A stretch of 62,372 nt of DNA, taken from Acidobacteriota bacterium (lineage in GTDB: Bacteria; Acidobacteriota; Terriglobia; Bryobacterales; Bryobacteraceae). Shown in pieces: positions 15,801 to 24,672 of this stretch. The notes under the pieces are model-generated. The model was given only the letters and a program-made list of their open reading frames with translations, ran no database searches and was not told the origin of the DNA. Where the stretch lies: the NCBI GenBank assembly GCA_005808475.1, contig SYLY01000393.1:1-62372 (forward strand). Reading direction: 5' to 3'. Each line of letters opens with the position of its first letter. The first letter of the stretch is position 1. A program made the translations under genes and the position numbers.

Positions 15801-17246
15801 ATGAGGAGATTCACGGTTTGGGCGATCTTGATGGCCTCGGCTGCTCCTGCCCAGGCGCCCGCTCCACTCAAACTGGGGACCGTTACGGTGCAGGGCTCGG
15901 TTCGTTCCCGGCTGGAGGCCTGGAACTGGTTCGAGCCCGATTCCGGCGATCCGAGTTACGCCTTTCTCGGCATGCTGGCGCGGCTGGGCTTTTCGCGGAA
16001 CCACAAGACGCTCGACTGGCAGATCGAGTTCGCCGCTCCCATCCTGCTCGGACTCCCCGATAACGCCACCGCGCCGGGCTCGCAGGGCGAACTGGGACTC
16101 GGCGCCACCTATTTCAACGCGAACAAGCGGAATCGCAACGCGGCGATGATCTTCCCCAAGCAGGTCTTCATGCGATTCAAGGGGTTGATGGGCGATCCCC
16201 GCCATAACCTCCGGCTCGGCCGATTCGACTTCGCCGACGGCTCCGAACTGGCGCCGAAAAACGCAACGCTTGCCACGATCAAGCGCGACCGCATCACCAT
16301 GCGCCTGATCGGCCCTTTCAACTTCACGCACGTGTTCCGCGGATTTGACGGCTTTCACTGGACGTACGACGAGCCCGGGGCCAACTTCACCTTCGTCGGC
16401 GCGGTTCCCACGCGCGGCGTGTTCCAAGTCGACGGTTGGGGATGGAACAAGGTCGCGTTCGCCTACGGCGCCTACACGAAGTCATGGGGCCGCGGGCGCC
16501 ACGCCGTCGATACGCGCGTGTTCGGCATGCTCTACGACGACTGGCGGCCGATCAACAAGACGGACAATCGCTCGCTGATCCGCCGCACGGACACCGGCGA
16601 GATCCGCACCATGACCTTCGGCGCCCATTCGCTCCACGCATTCGAGACCAGCAGCGGCGTGGCCGATCTGCTGCTGTGGGGCGCGGTGCAGGCGGGCCGC
16701 TGGGGCTCGCTCGATCACCGCGCGCACGCCTTCGCCATCGAGGCCGGGTTCCAACCGAAGATCGCGCCGAAGCTGAAGCCGTGGTTCCGCGGCGGCTTCT
16801 ACGATGGCTCGGGCGACAAGGATCCGGCGGACTCCAAGCACGGCACGTTCTTCCAGATGCTCCCGACGCCCCGCTTCTTCGCCCGGTTCCCGTTCTTCAA
16901 CATGATGAACAACCGCGACATCAACGGCTTTGTCATCCTGCGGCCGCATGCCAAACTGACACTGTCCAGCGAGTTCCACGCGCTGTCGCTCAGCAACCGC
17001 AACGATCTGTGGTACCTCGGCGGCGGCGCCTTCCAGCCGCGAGCCTTCGGCTTCGCGGGACGGAACGCGGGAGGGCGGGGGCCGCTCGCCAATCTCTGGG
17101 ACACGAACGCGGAGATCCGGCTGCGCCCCAACATCACGGTCAACGCGTTCATCGGATACGCGCAGGCTCGCGCGGCGGCCAAGTTCGTCTATCCCCGGTC
17201 GACTCACGGCGCCCTGGGGCTGCTCGAGTGGAACTATCGCTTCTGA
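15801..17246 (+). CDS. Outer-membrane beta-barrel protein, alginate-export/porin-like
   Basis: 481 residues from ATG 15801, which gives a proper signal peptide (MRRFTVWAILMASAAPAQA); an earlier ATG at 15768 adds 11 unlikely residues. The mature protein has alternating hydrophobic/polar strands rich in Trp, Tyr, Gly and Asn (DWQIEFAAPILLGL, NKVAFAYGAYTKSWG, AKLTLSSEFHALSLS, ITVNAFIGYAQARAA) and ends in an aromatic residue (YRF), as outer-membrane barrels do. The wording in the middle (DTRVFGMLYDDWRP) is close to alginate-export-type porins. The GH2 hydrolase follows 19 bases downstream, so a role in glycan product passage is possible but inferred. Confidence 0.65.
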   Translation: MRRFTVWAILMASAAPAQAPAPLKLGTVTVQGSVRSRLEAWNWFEPDSGDPSYAFLGMLARLGFSRNHKTLDWQIEFAAPILLGLPDNATAPGSQGELGLGATYFNANKRNRNAAMIFPKQVFMRFKGLMGDPRHNLRLGRFDFADGSELAPKNATLATIKRDRITMRLIGPFNFTHVFRGFDGFHWTYDEPGANFTFVGAVPTRGVFQVDGWGWNKVAFAYGAYTKSWGRGRHAVDTRVFGMLYDDWRPINKTDNRSLIRRTDTGEIRTMTFGAHSLHAFETSSGVADLLLWGAVQAGRWGSLDHRAHAFAIEAGFQPKIAPKLKPWFRGGFYDGSGDKDPADSKHGTFFQMLPTPRFFARFPFFNMMNNRDINGFVILRPHAKLTLSSEFHALSLSNRNDLWYLGGGAFQPRAFGFAGRNAGGRGPLANLWDTNAEIRLRPNITVNAFIGYAQARAAAKFVYPRSTHGALGLLEWNYRF

Positions 17247-17265
17247 CGCTACACTGGCGGAAGCC

Positions 17266-19038
17266 ATGAAGCGCTCTCTCGCTCTCCTGCTCTGCGCCGT
17301 CGCGCATGCGGCCGATGTCCCGCGCCCCGAATATCCGGAGCCGCAATTCCAGCGCTCCCAATGGATGTCCCTCAACGGCCCGTGGGAGTTCGAGTTCGAC
17401 GACGCCAACGCGGGACAACCGGCCCGTTTCACCAAGCGCATTACCGTGCCCTTTGCGTTCGAGACTCCGATGTCCGGCATCGGCGACACCGGCTTCCACC
17501 CGTGGATCTGGTACCGGCGCTCGTTCGATCTTCCCTCCGGCTGGAGTGGCAAGCGGACGCTGCTGCGCTTCGGCGCGGTCGACTATCGCGCGTGGGTGTG
17601 GGTCAACGGACAACTCGCCGGATCGCACGAGGGCGGCAACACGCCGTTCCAGTTCGACGTCGCCGGGCTGGTGAAAACTGGCTCCAACACCGTGGTGGTG
17701 AAGGCCGAAGATCCACCGCAAGACCGCTTCATTCCTCGCGGCAAGCAGTACTGGGAGCCGAAGTCGCGTGGGATCTTCTACACGCGGACTTCGGGAATCT
17801 GGCAGCCGGTATGGCTCGAAGCGGCGGGAGATTCGTACCTGGACAAGATCCGCGTCACCACCCATAACGATGGACGCGTGCGCTTTGAGGCGAAGCTCGC
17901 GCGGCCGGCCGCCGGCTTGGAACTGCACGCGATCGTCACGCGCAATGGCCAGCAGGTGGCGCGCGGATCGGCCGCCGCCATTCGCGATCAGGCGCATCTG
18001 GAGCTGCGCGTGCTCAATCCGCAACTCTGGATGCCCGCGACGCCCAATCTTTACGACGTCACGTACGAGATCCGCCGTAACGGCGCGGCGGCCGACTCGG
18101 TCGCGTCGTACTTCGGCTTCCGCGAGGTGCGCGTGGACAACGGGCGATTCTACCTGAACGGCCGCGCGACGTACCTGAAGTGGCTGCTCGATCAGGGCTA
18201 CTGGCCTCAATCCACGCTCACTCCGCCCTCCGACGCGGCTATCAAGTTCGATATCGAAGCGGCCAAGGAGATGGGCTTCAACGGCGTGAGGAAACACCAG
18301 AAGCTCGAGGATCCGCGCTTTCTCTATTGGGCCGACAAGATGGGCTTCCTCGTGTCGGACGAGATGGCCAACGCTTACGAGTACGACGCCGGCTACGCCG
18401 CCCGCTTCACGCGCGAATGGATCGAGGTAGTCGAGCGCGACTACAACCATCCGTCCGTCGTCATGTGGGTTCCGATCAACGAGAGCTGGGGCGTGCCGAA
18501 TCTCTCCGACAAGCGCCAGCAGGATCATCTGCGATCGCTGTACTGGCTGACGCGGTCGCTCGACGCGACCCGGCCCGTCGTCGAGAACGACGGTTGGGAG
18601 CATGTCGACACCATGGATCTGTTCACCATCCACGACTACGCCCGCGACGGCGAACGGCTCTACGCCAAGTACAAGGATCTGGGCAAGCCGGGCGCGCGGA
18701 TTCCCGACAACGGCCGCGCCATCTGGGCGCCGGGCTTCGGCAAATACGAGGGCCAGCCGTTCCTGCTGTCCGAGTTCGGCGGCATCGCCTTCATCCCGGA
18801 GGGAACCCGCGTGCCCGGCGATTCGTGGGGCTACGCGGGCGTCGAAAAAACGCGCGAAGACGCCATGAAGCGGCTGCAATCCTTGTACGAAGCCATCGCC
18901 AAAATCCCGGCGTTCGCGGGCGTCTGCTACACGCAGATCACCGACGTGGAGCAGGAAGTGAACGGCCTGCTCACCTACGATCGCAAGAAGAAATTCGACC
19001 CCGCCGCCATCCGCGCCCTCAACGATTTGCTGCAGTGA
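17266..19038 (+). CDS. Glycoside hydrolase family 2 (beta-galactosidase/glucuronidase type), secreted
   Basis: 590 residues with a short signal peptide (MKRSLALLLCAVAHA). The sugar-binding jelly roll (about 20-180; SLNGPWEFEFDD, YRRSFDLPSGWSGKRTLLRFGAVDYRAWVWVNG), an Ig-like middle (about 180-290) and the TIM barrel (about 290-590) are in standard GH2 order. The acid/base is E406 in VPINESWG and the nucleophile is E503 in LLSEFGG, both in the expected places. The protein is shorter than LacZ and lacks its C-terminal domains, nearer to beta-glucuronidase size. TACACT is 10 nt upstream of the ATG. Exact sugar specificity is not deducible. Confidence 0.92.
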   Translation: MKRSLALLLCAVAHAADVPRPEYPEPQFQRSQWMSLNGPWEFEFDDANAGQPARFTKRITVPFAFETPMSGIGDTGFHPWIWYRRSFDLPSGWSGKRTLLRFGAVDYRAWVWVNGQLAGSHEGGNTPFQFDVAGLVKTGSNTVVVKAEDPPQDRFIPRGKQYWEPKSRGIFYTRTSGIWQPVWLEAAGDSYLDKIRVTTHNDGRVRFEAKLARPAAGLELHAIVTRNGQQVARGSAAAIRDQAHLELRVLNPQLWMPATPNLYDVTYEIRRNGAAADSVASYFGFREVRVDNGRFYLNGRATYLKWLLDQGYWPQSTLTPPSDAAIKFDIEAAKEMGFNGVRKHQKLEDPRFLYWADKMGFLVSDEMANAYEYDAGYAARFTREWIEVVERDYNHPSVVMWVPINESWGVPNLSDKRQQDHLRSLYWLTRSLDATRPVVENDGWEHVDTMDLFTIHDYARDGERLYAKYKDLGKPGARIPDNGRAIWAPGFGKYEGQPFLLSEFGGIAFIPEGTRVPGDSWGYAGVEKTREDAMKRLQSLYEAIAKIPAFAGVCYTQITDVEQEVNGLLTYDRKKKFDPAAIRALNDLLQ

Positions 19039-19039
19039 A

Positions 19040-20140
19040 TCAACGGTAGAGCCAGTCGAGATCGAAGTACGTCATCACCGACCGGCTCAGCCGCGGCAGT
19101 CCGGATCCGCCGGCGTTGTAGCCCAGTACGACGCGGTCCCCTTCGAACTCGATCGCCGTGTAGCAGTACCAGCCCGTGGGATCGGTGGCGATGTGCTTGG
19201 CCTTCTCCCAGGTCTGGCCGTCGTCGCGCGACACGGCGACGGTAAGCGGAGTGCGCTTGCCCTTGATCTCTTCGCCGGCGTTGGAGTGGTCGTTCCAGAC
19301 GGCGAGCAGGTCGCCCGTCTTGGGGATCCGTTCGATCGACGCCGGGCTCAGCGGCGACTTCAACGAAGAGGGCTGCACGGGAGTCCACGTATCGCCGTCG
19401 TCGCTCGAGTACGAGTAGTATTGGCTGCCCATCGCCGTTCGCAGGAACATCAGCAACCTGCCGTCCTTCAAGCGGACCACGCCGGGTTCCTGCAGTCCGG
19501 CCGGATCGGGCGACGGATTTTCGAGAACGGTCTTGCTCCGGCGCCACGACTTGCCCTTGTTGTCGGAGATGTAACACATCGCCGCGCCGCGGCTGTTGAA
19601 GGCCTTCGGCTCCGGGGATGCATTGCGATGTTGCGCTACCGGCAGCAGAATCCGGCCGCTGGGCAGCCGCACCACACGGTCGTTGTTGAGAACGTAGTAT
19701 CCGATGTCCGGGATGGTGAGCCGCGGCTTGCTCCACGACTTCCCTTCGTTCCTCGAGACGCGCAGGTACGGCCGGCAGTCGAGCATCGAATTCTTACGCC
19801 CGTAGAACAGCGCGATCTCGCCGGAGCCCAGCCGCAGAAGGCTCACCGACATCACGTTCATGCCGCCTTCGTTGGGTACGACGATTTCGTCCTTCGCGGT
19901 CCACGTGCGGCCGCCGTCGGTGGAATAGCGCGCGGCGAGGGAGGCTGCTCCCGAATCGGCCGGGCCGTCGCCGGAAAAGCGCGAGTACACGAACATCAAC
20001 CGCCCGTCCTTCAGTTTCAGGAAGCTGCCCTCGGTATTCCGGGGATTGCCCGGACCGGGAGGCAGTAGATCCACCGTGACCGGACCTTCGGCGCGCAGGC
20101 AGGCGGCCGCCGCGATGAGAATCGCCGTTTGAAATCGCAT
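19040..20140 (-). CDS. Secreted sialidase-like (BNR/Asp-box) exo-glycosidase
   Basis: 366 residues from ATG 20140, with a signal peptide (MRFQTAILIAAAACLRA). At least five Asp boxes mark a sialidase-type six-bladed propeller: STDGGRTW, SRNEGKSW, SDNKGKSW, SSDDGDTW and SRDDGQTW. An arginine-bearing RLPSGRILLPVA and the EPGVVRLKDGRLLMFLRT block fit the active-site side of exo-alpha-sialidase-like proteins, though sialic acid is only one possible substrate. The TAAAAT -10 is 7 nt before the ATG. It is divergent from the YfhO-like gene and convergent with the GH2 gene, with one base between stops. Confidence 0.85.
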   Translation of the reverse strand: MRFQTAILIAAAACLRAEGPVTVDLLPPGPGNPRNTEGSFLKLKDGRLMFVYSRFSGDGPADSGAASLAARYSTDGGRTWTAKDEIVVPNEGGMNVMSVSLLRLGSGEIALFYGRKNSMLDCRPYLRVSRNEGKSWSKPRLTIPDIGYYVLNNDRVVRLPSGRILLPVAQHRNASPEPKAFNSRGAAMCYISDNKGKSWRRSKTVLENPSPDPAGLQEPGVVRLKDGRLLMFLRTAMGSQYYSYSSDDGDTWTPVQPSSLKSPLSPASIERIPKTGDLLAVWNDHSNAGEEIKGKRTPLTVAVSRDDGQTWEKAKHIATDPTGWYCYTAIEFEGDRVVLGYNAGGSGLPRLSRSVMTYFDLDWLYR

Positions 20141-20147
20141 TGGTTCG

Positions 20148-20182
20148 ATTTTACACTTCGCCGCGCCGTCCCTTGGTAAAAT
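20148..20182. promoter_or_regulatory. Face-to-face TAAAAT promoters in an inverted repeat
   Basis: On the minus strand TAAAAT (20153-20148) lies 7 nt from the sialidase ATG; on the plus strand TAAAAT (20177-20182) lies 9 nt from the TTG of the YfhO-like gene. The flanks are also inverted copies (GGTTCGATTTTAC against GGTAAAATCGACC), so the two -10 regions form a 13-base imperfect inverted repeat separated by about 20 bases. Confidence 0.5.
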
Positions 20183-20191
20183 CGACCTTCT

Positions 20192-22288
20192 TTGAGGACA
20201 CCTGGAACGACCACGTCCGCCGCGATCCTGCTGCTCGCCGCCGAGGCCATCGCGTTCTATTGGCGCATCCTGTTCCAGCACGAGCGCTATCAAACGCCTT
20301 GGGACTTCCAGGGCTACTACTATCCGCTGGCGGAATTCTTCACCAAGTCGCTGATGCGCGGCGACTGGCCCTGGTGGGAGCCGTACACCTACTCCGGACA
20401 GCCGCTGTTCGCCAACATCAACGCACAAGTGTTCTATCCGCCGTGGCTTGCGCTCACGGGGCTGAATCTGCTGCTCGGCGGCGGCCATACGAAGTACATG
20501 CTGGAGCTGAATCTGGTGCTGCACGTGGTTGCTGGAGGTTTCGGCGCGTGGCTGCTCGGACGGACGCTGGGCGCGGGATTCTGGAGCGCGATGGTGGCGG
20601 GAACCGTGTATCAATTGAGCGGATTCCACGCCTCGCAGCCGCAGTACCTCGGAGCGATCTGCTCGGCGGCCTGGCTGCCGTTTTCGTGGACGGCGGTAGT
20701 CAAGCTCGCGGCGAACGAACGCCCTGGCCGCGCGGCGGTCTTGCTGGCGGCGTCGCTCGCCATGTCGATCCTGGCGGGCGCGCCGTGCATCTTCATGGTG
20801 GCGTACGTCACGGTTTGCGCTTTGGCGGCGATGCTGATCGCCACCGGGCAGGCTCGTTGGACCATCGTCCCATGGACAGTCGCGGGCATGACGCTCGGCG
20901 GAATGCTGGCGGCGATCCAGGTGTTGCCGACGGCCGAGCTAACGAGTCTGAGCGCGGCCGCGTATCGATATCAGGCCGTGGTGGCGGGCGGCGGAGTGCC
21001 GCCGATGGTGCTGTGGTCGCTGATCGTTCCCAACTACTGGAACGTGTTCGAAATCGGTAAGGTCCCGTGGACGCTCCGCTGGAATCCGACGTTCTTCTAT
21101 CTGTTCTGCGGATGGACCGGCATCTCCGGCGCGGCGCTCGCCATCCCCATCGCTTGGCGCCGTGCGCTGCCCTTGGCCGCGACGGGCGCCTTGAGCGCGT
21201 TCTGGATGTTCGGCGAGAACACCCGGGCCGGGAAAGCCTTGTACATGTCCCTGCCGGTACAGTTGCGCAATCCCGTCTACTCCGAGTACGCCATGGTAGG
21301 CCTGATGCTGGCGATCGCCACGTTGGCCGCGATGGGACTGTCCGCGCTGCTCGACCGGCGGCCCGCTCTCGCCGCTCTGGCGGCCATCTGCTCGGCGGTG
21401 GAACTGGTCGCGACGAGCGCCAATCGTCCCTTCAACGTCACCGACGTAGTCGACGGCGCGCCGATCGTGTCCTACGACCGGTTCGAGTGGGAGAATGGCC
21501 TGCCCGCGCTCGTGCGCGAGCGCACGGACACCGCGATTCCGCCGTGGCGCGTGGAGATCCACGAGGCTTCGAACACCTGGTTGTGGGCCTCGCCGGTCAT
21601 GGAGATCCCGTTCGCGCCCGGCAACGACGCCTTCGCGTTGCGTCGCTACATCGCCGTGCGGGGCCTGCTGACCGGCCAAACTCCCGGCCTGTACCAGCGG
21701 CGGGTCGCTCCCACCCGGCTGGACACGCGGGTGTCGGATCTGTTCGGCGCCGGATATCTGCTCACCACGGCGGATCCGCCGGAGTCGTTGACCGGACGTG
21801 GCCAGTGGGTGCTCGACGGAAAGCTGCCGGTGGGCCACTCGATCTATCGCAAGACTTCGCCGCTGCCGCGCTTCTATTTGGCCGGATCGGTCCGGTACGC
21901 CGCCGGTTTGGACGAGGCCCTTGCGGCGATGAAGGCAGCGGACTTCGATCCGGCCAAGGTCACGATCGTGGAAGGACCGGCGGCGCCGGTCACGGGCGGC
22001 GAGCCCGTACGCGTCGTTCGATATTCGGCGGACGAGATCGAGCTCGAAACATCGTCGGCGGGTCCGGCGTTCCTTGCCACATCCGAGATCTGGTATCCGG
22101 GCTGGGGCGCCGAGGTCGACGGCGTTTCCACGCCGGTAAGGATCGTGAACGGAGCTTTCCGAGGCCTCGAACTCCCGGCCGGAACGCACCGCGTTCGATT
22201 CCAATTCTCCCCTCGCATTGTTTGGGCTGGAGCAGCGATAGGCCTCCTGGCCGCCCTCGTCTGCGGCCGGCTATACTCGCGCTCCTGA
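20192..22288 (+). CDS. Large polytopic membrane protein, YfhO-like (glycosyltransferase-C type)
   Basis: 698 residues from a TTG start at 20192; no better start exists before the first membrane helix. The N-terminal half has about ten hydrophobic helices, beginning AAILLLAAEAIAFYWRILF, then the loop WDFQGYYYPLAEFF (acidic/aromatic, as in the first periplasmic loop of GT-C enzymes) and YTYSGQPLFANINAQVFYPP. The C-terminal third is soluble (LPRFYLAGSVRY, VTIVEGPAAP, EIWYPGWGAEVDG) with one last helix, as in YfhO family proteins. YfhO proteins are linked to glycosylation of cell-wall polymers; the donor and acceptor here are unknown. Confidence 0.7.
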   Translation: MRTPGTTTSAAILLLAAEAIAFYWRILFQHERYQTPWDFQGYYYPLAEFFTKSLMRGDWPWWEPYTYSGQPLFANINAQVFYPPWLALTGLNLLLGGGHTKYMLELNLVLHVVAGGFGAWLLGRTLGAGFWSAMVAGTVYQLSGFHASQPQYLGAICSAAWLPFSWTAVVKLAANERPGRAAVLLAASLAMSILAGAPCIFMVAYVTVCALAAMLIATGQARWTIVPWTVAGMTLGGMLAAIQVLPTAELTSLSAAAYRYQAVVAGGGVPPMVLWSLIVPNYWNVFEIGKVPWTLRWNPTFFYLFCGWTGISGAALAIPIAWRRALPLAATGALSAFWMFGENTRAGKALYMSLPVQLRNPVYSEYAMVGLMLAIATLAAMGLSALLDRRPALAALAAICSAVELVATSANRPFNVTDVVDGAPIVSYDRFEWENGLPALVRERTDTAIPPWRVEIHEASNTWLWASPVMEIPFAPGNDAFALRRYIAVRGLLTGQTPGLYQRRVAPTRLDTRVSDLFGAGYLLTTADPPESLTGRGQWVLDGKLPVGHSIYRKTSPLPRFYLAGSVRYAAGLDEALAAMKAADFDPAKVTIVEGPAAPVTGGEPVRVVRYSADEIELETSSAGPAFLATSEIWYPGWGAEVDGVSTPVRIVNGAFRGLELPAGTHRVRFQFSPRIVWAGAAIGLLAALVCGRLYSRS

Positions 22289-22291
22289 ATC

Positions 22292-22309
22292 GCGCCGCTT
22301 GTCCGGCGC
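22292..22309. terminator. Stem-loop between convergent genes
   Basis: GCGCCG-N6-CGGCGC makes a 6-bp GC stem in the 26-base gap between the YfhO-like gene and the nucleotidyltransferase, which point at each other. No T-run follows on either strand, so it could be a weak bidirectional terminator or chance in GC-rich DNA. Confidence 0.3.
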
Positions 22310-22314
22310 CGATG

Positions 22315-23025
22315 CTACTCTACGAGGCGTTCCGCGGCTTCGAGATCGGAGGGGCGGCCCACATCGCGCCATCCGCCTTCGAGGCCATGGATCGCCACGC
22401 GCCGGCCCGACGCGATGAGCTGTTCCACCGCCGTGGTGAGTTCGTACTCGCCGCGCGGCGACTTGGGCACGCGCGCCAGTTCGTCGAACACGCCCGGCTG
22501 GAACACGTAGCATCCCCCGCTGTTCCAATGCGTGGAGCTGGTTCCCGGCTCCGGCTTCTCGACGATCCTCGAAACTCGCCCCGTTTCGTCCGCGTAGACG
22601 GCCGCGCCCTGCCACGGATCGTCCACCCATTTCACCGCCAGGACGGCTTGCGTCTCCGGCGTCAGCTTCTCCGCCATGCCTCGATAGTCGGCGGTTCCGG
22701 CGAGGATATCGCCATACGAGAGCAGGAACGGATCGCTTCCCACGAACTCGCGCCCAAGCAGCGCCGCCCGCGCCGTGCCGTCGACGACCTCCTGCCGGCG
22801 GAATGCGATCTCCATGGGATAGCCGCGGAAGTGGTCCTCGATCGTTTCCGCCATGTAGCCGGTGACGATCAGAGCGGAGCGAATCCCGGCCGCGCGGAGC
22901 CGGTCCAGAATGTGTTCGAGCATCGGCTTGCCGCGCAGGGGAATCATCGGCTTCGGGCGATCGTCCGTCAGCCCTTCCATTCGAGTCCCGCGGCCCGCCG
23001 CCAGGATTAGCGCTTTATCGATCAC
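22315..23025 (-). CDS. Sugar-phosphate nucleotidyltransferase (NTP_transferase family)
   Basis: 236 residues from GTG 23025. This start puts the catalytic signature at the N-terminus (LILAAGRGTRM, then DRPKPMIPLRGKPMLEHIL), where the family has it; a longer frame only adds antisense sequence. The GxGTRM loop binds the nucleotide and KPM the sugar-phosphate end; LLSYGDIL supplies the metal-binding Asp. The short length (no C-terminal left-handed helix) resembles mannose-1-phosphate guanylyl-, glucose-1-phosphate- or MurNAc-1-P uridylyl-type transferases. Its start overlaps the end of the sulfatase gene by 11 bases, so it belongs to that operon. Likely makes an NDP-sugar in the cytoplasm. Confidence 0.87.
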   Translation of the reverse strand: MIDKALILAAGRGTRMEGLTDDRPKPMIPLRGKPMLEHILDRLRAAGIRSALIVTGYMAETIEDHFRGYPMEIAFRRQEVVDGTARAALLGREFVGSDPFLLSYGDILAGTADYRGMAEKLTPETQAVLAVKWVDDPWQGAAVYADETGRVSRIVEKPEPGTSSTHWNSGGCYVFQPGVFDELARVPKSPRGEYELTTAVEQLIASGRRVAIHGLEGGWRDVGRPSDLEAAERLVE

Positions 23026-24346
23026 GCTTTCTCTTTTTCTTCCCGCCGCCTTTCGCCTCGCCGCCGCGGCTCCATCGCGGCTGCTCGAGCTGGGCGTTCC
23101 ACTTGTCCCAGGCGGTCCGCAGTTCGCGGAGCTTCTCCGGACGAGACGAGGCCAGATCGCGCGATTCACCAATGTCGGCGGCGAGATCGTAGACCTCCGC
23201 CCCGCCGTTGAAGCGCAGCATCTTCCAGTCGCCGAGGCGGACGGCCGATTGCGGCCCGAACCGCCAGTAGAGCGCCTCGTGAGGAGCGCCTTTGTTCGCC
23301 CCGTTCACGAACGGCAGCAGGTCCACGCCATCGAGATTCGCGGGCAATTCCGCGCCCGCCGCGCGCGCCGCCGTGGCATGGATGTCGAGCGCGATCACGG
23401 GACGGTCGTAGGTGGTCCCCGGCTTGATCCGGCCGTTCCACTGCATCAGGAACGGAACGCGGATGCCGCCTTCGTACACCTGCGCCTTGAATCCGCGCAG
23501 AGGCTTGTTCGACGACGTGTTCTGGGGGGTGGGACCGCCATTGTCGGACACGAACACGAAGAGCGTGTCGTTTTCCTTGCCCGCCTTCCGCACCGCCGCC
23601 ATCACCCGGCCGATGGCGTCGTCCATGGCGGAAAGCATCGCCGCGTGCGTACGCCGGCGCTCGTCCTGAATCTTGGGAAAGCGGGCCTTGTACTTTTCCA
23701 CCGCCTCCATCGGCGTGTGGACCGCATTGAACGGAACGTAGAGAAAGAACGGATCGCTCTTGCGGCGCTCGACGAACGAGACCGCCTCGCGTCCGATCGC
23801 GTCGGTGAGGTAGTCCTTCTCTTCCTTCACGGGCTCCGTGCCGCGCATCACCGGGTTGCCCGCGCGATCGTCCGGCGTGAGGTACGAATGCGCGCCGCCG
23901 GGGAATCCGTAGAACTCGTCGAAGCCGCGCCGCGTGGGCAGGTATTCGGGCCGGTAGCCGAGGTGCCACTTGCCCGTCATGCCGGTGGCGTAGCCGAGCT
24001 TCTTCATGCGATCGGCCAGCGTCGTCTCGGTCAACGGGAGTCCGAAGTTGTCCTGCGCCTGATTGGCCGGGCCGGGATTGAACTCGTGTCCGAATCGCTG
24101 TTGATAGCGTCCGGTCATCAAACCGGCGCGAGTGGGACTACACACCGGACACGAGACGTAGCCGCTGGTGAAGCGGACGCCCGCGCGCGCAATGCCGTCG
24201 ATGTTCGGCGTGGGAATGTCGCAGCCCTGGACGCCGATGCCGCCGTATCCGAGGTCGTCGGCGACGAAAAGCACGATGTTCGGCTTGGCGGCGGCCGCCA
24301 TCAGCGGAGCCGCGGCGAGCGAACCGAGGAACTCGCGGCGGTTCAT
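23015..24346 (-). CDS. Sulfatase (arylsulfatase family, Cys-type), exported
   Basis: 443 residues. A Tat-like N-terminus (MNRREFLGSLAAAPLMAAAA) precedes the sulfatase core: PNIVLFVADDLGYG carries the paired metal-binding Asp, and C69-S-P-T-R73 is the CxPxR motif whose Cys is converted to formylglycine. Further conserved pieces are TGKWHLG (Lys/His of the active site) and SDNGGP (the late metal site Asp-Asn). The basic C-terminal tail (GGGKKKRKRDR) is unusual. It needs a formylglycine-generating enzyme, not seen in this window. It lies one base after the small Cys protein gene and overlaps the nucleotidyltransferase. Substrate probably a sulfated glycan (inference). Confidence 0.93.
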   Translation of the reverse strand: MNRREFLGSLAAAPLMAAAAKPNIVLFVADDLGYGGIGVQGCDIPTPNIDGIARAGVRFTSGYVSCPVCSPTRAGLMTGRYQQRFGHEFNPGPANQAQDNFGLPLTETTLADRMKKLGYATGMTGKWHLGYRPEYLPTRRGFDEFYGFPGGAHSYLTPDDRAGNPVMRGTEPVKEEKDYLTDAIGREAVSFVERRKSDPFFLYVPFNAVHTPMEAVEKYKARFPKIQDERRRTHAAMLSAMDDAIGRVMAAVRKAGKENDTLFVFVSDNGGPTPQNTSSNKPLRGFKAQVYEGGIRVPFLMQWNGRIKPGTTYDRPVIALDIHATAARAAGAELPANLDGVDLLPFVNGANKGAPHEALYWRFGPQSAVRLGDWKMLRFNGGAEVYDLAADIGESRDLASSRPEKLRELRTAWDKWNAQLEQPRWSRGGEAKGGGKKKRKRDR

Positions 24347-24347
24347 G

Positions 24348-24638
24348 CTACTCGGCCGTTTGGATCGAATCCACCGTCAGCGTGTCGCCATCGAGCTTGC
24401 CGGACACCTTGACCTTCTTGCCGAGAAAGTCCATGACCTTCTCCGCGTTCGAGAGCTTGACGATCTTGCCATCGGTCACGAACACCGGCGCCGCGCCCTT
24501 CTTGACACAGCCCGAGACGCACTTTTCGGCGCCTCCGTTCGCGTGCTTCAGACCGCAGCCGGCTTCGGAAATGGCCCCCGTGTAGCTGGCCGCGGCGGCA
24601 TGGACGGAGATGGCAAGGGAGAGGAAAATCGTTCTCAT
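24348..24638 (-). CDS. Small secreted Cys/His-motif protein (DUF5818-like)
   Basis: 96 residues with a signal peptide (MRTIFLSLAISVHAAAA). The mature N-terminus has ISEAGCGLKHANGG...EKCVSGCVKKGAAPVFV, that is C28-x3-H32-x7-C40-x3-C44, followed by a small OB-like beta region (VKVSGKLDGDTLTVDSI). This pattern recurs in many short secreted proteins of Acidobacteria that I associate with DUF5818; function unknown. Three Cys and a His could bind a metal or form disulfides. AAGGAG lies 5 nt upstream and TATCCT (24657-24662) 18 nt upstream. The sulfatase starts one base after its stop. Confidence 0.75.
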   Translation of the reverse strand: MRTIFLSLAISVHAAAASYTGAISEAGCGLKHANGGAEKCVSGCVKKGAAPVFVTDGKIVKLSNAEKVMDFLGKKVKVSGKLDGDTLTVDSIQTAE

Positions 24639-24643
24639 GGTGG

Positions 24644-24662
24644 CTCCTTCGGGCCAAGGATA
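24644..24662 (-). promoter_or_regulatory. TATCCT -10 and AAGGAG Shine-Dalgarno of the sulfatase operon
   Basis: On the minus strand TATCCT (24662-24657) is followed by AAGGAG (24649-24644) and, 5 nt later, the ATG. This is one of few genes in the window with a clear ribosome-binding site, and it gives the small Cys protein, sulfatase and nucleotidyltransferase a promoter of their own. Confidence 0.45.
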
Positions 24663-24672
24663 CCATGGGCCG

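Noticed and set aside
22292..22309. Strong terminator between YfhO-like and nucleotidyltransferase genes
   Set aside because: Only a 6-bp stem with no T-run, kept as a low-confidence feature.
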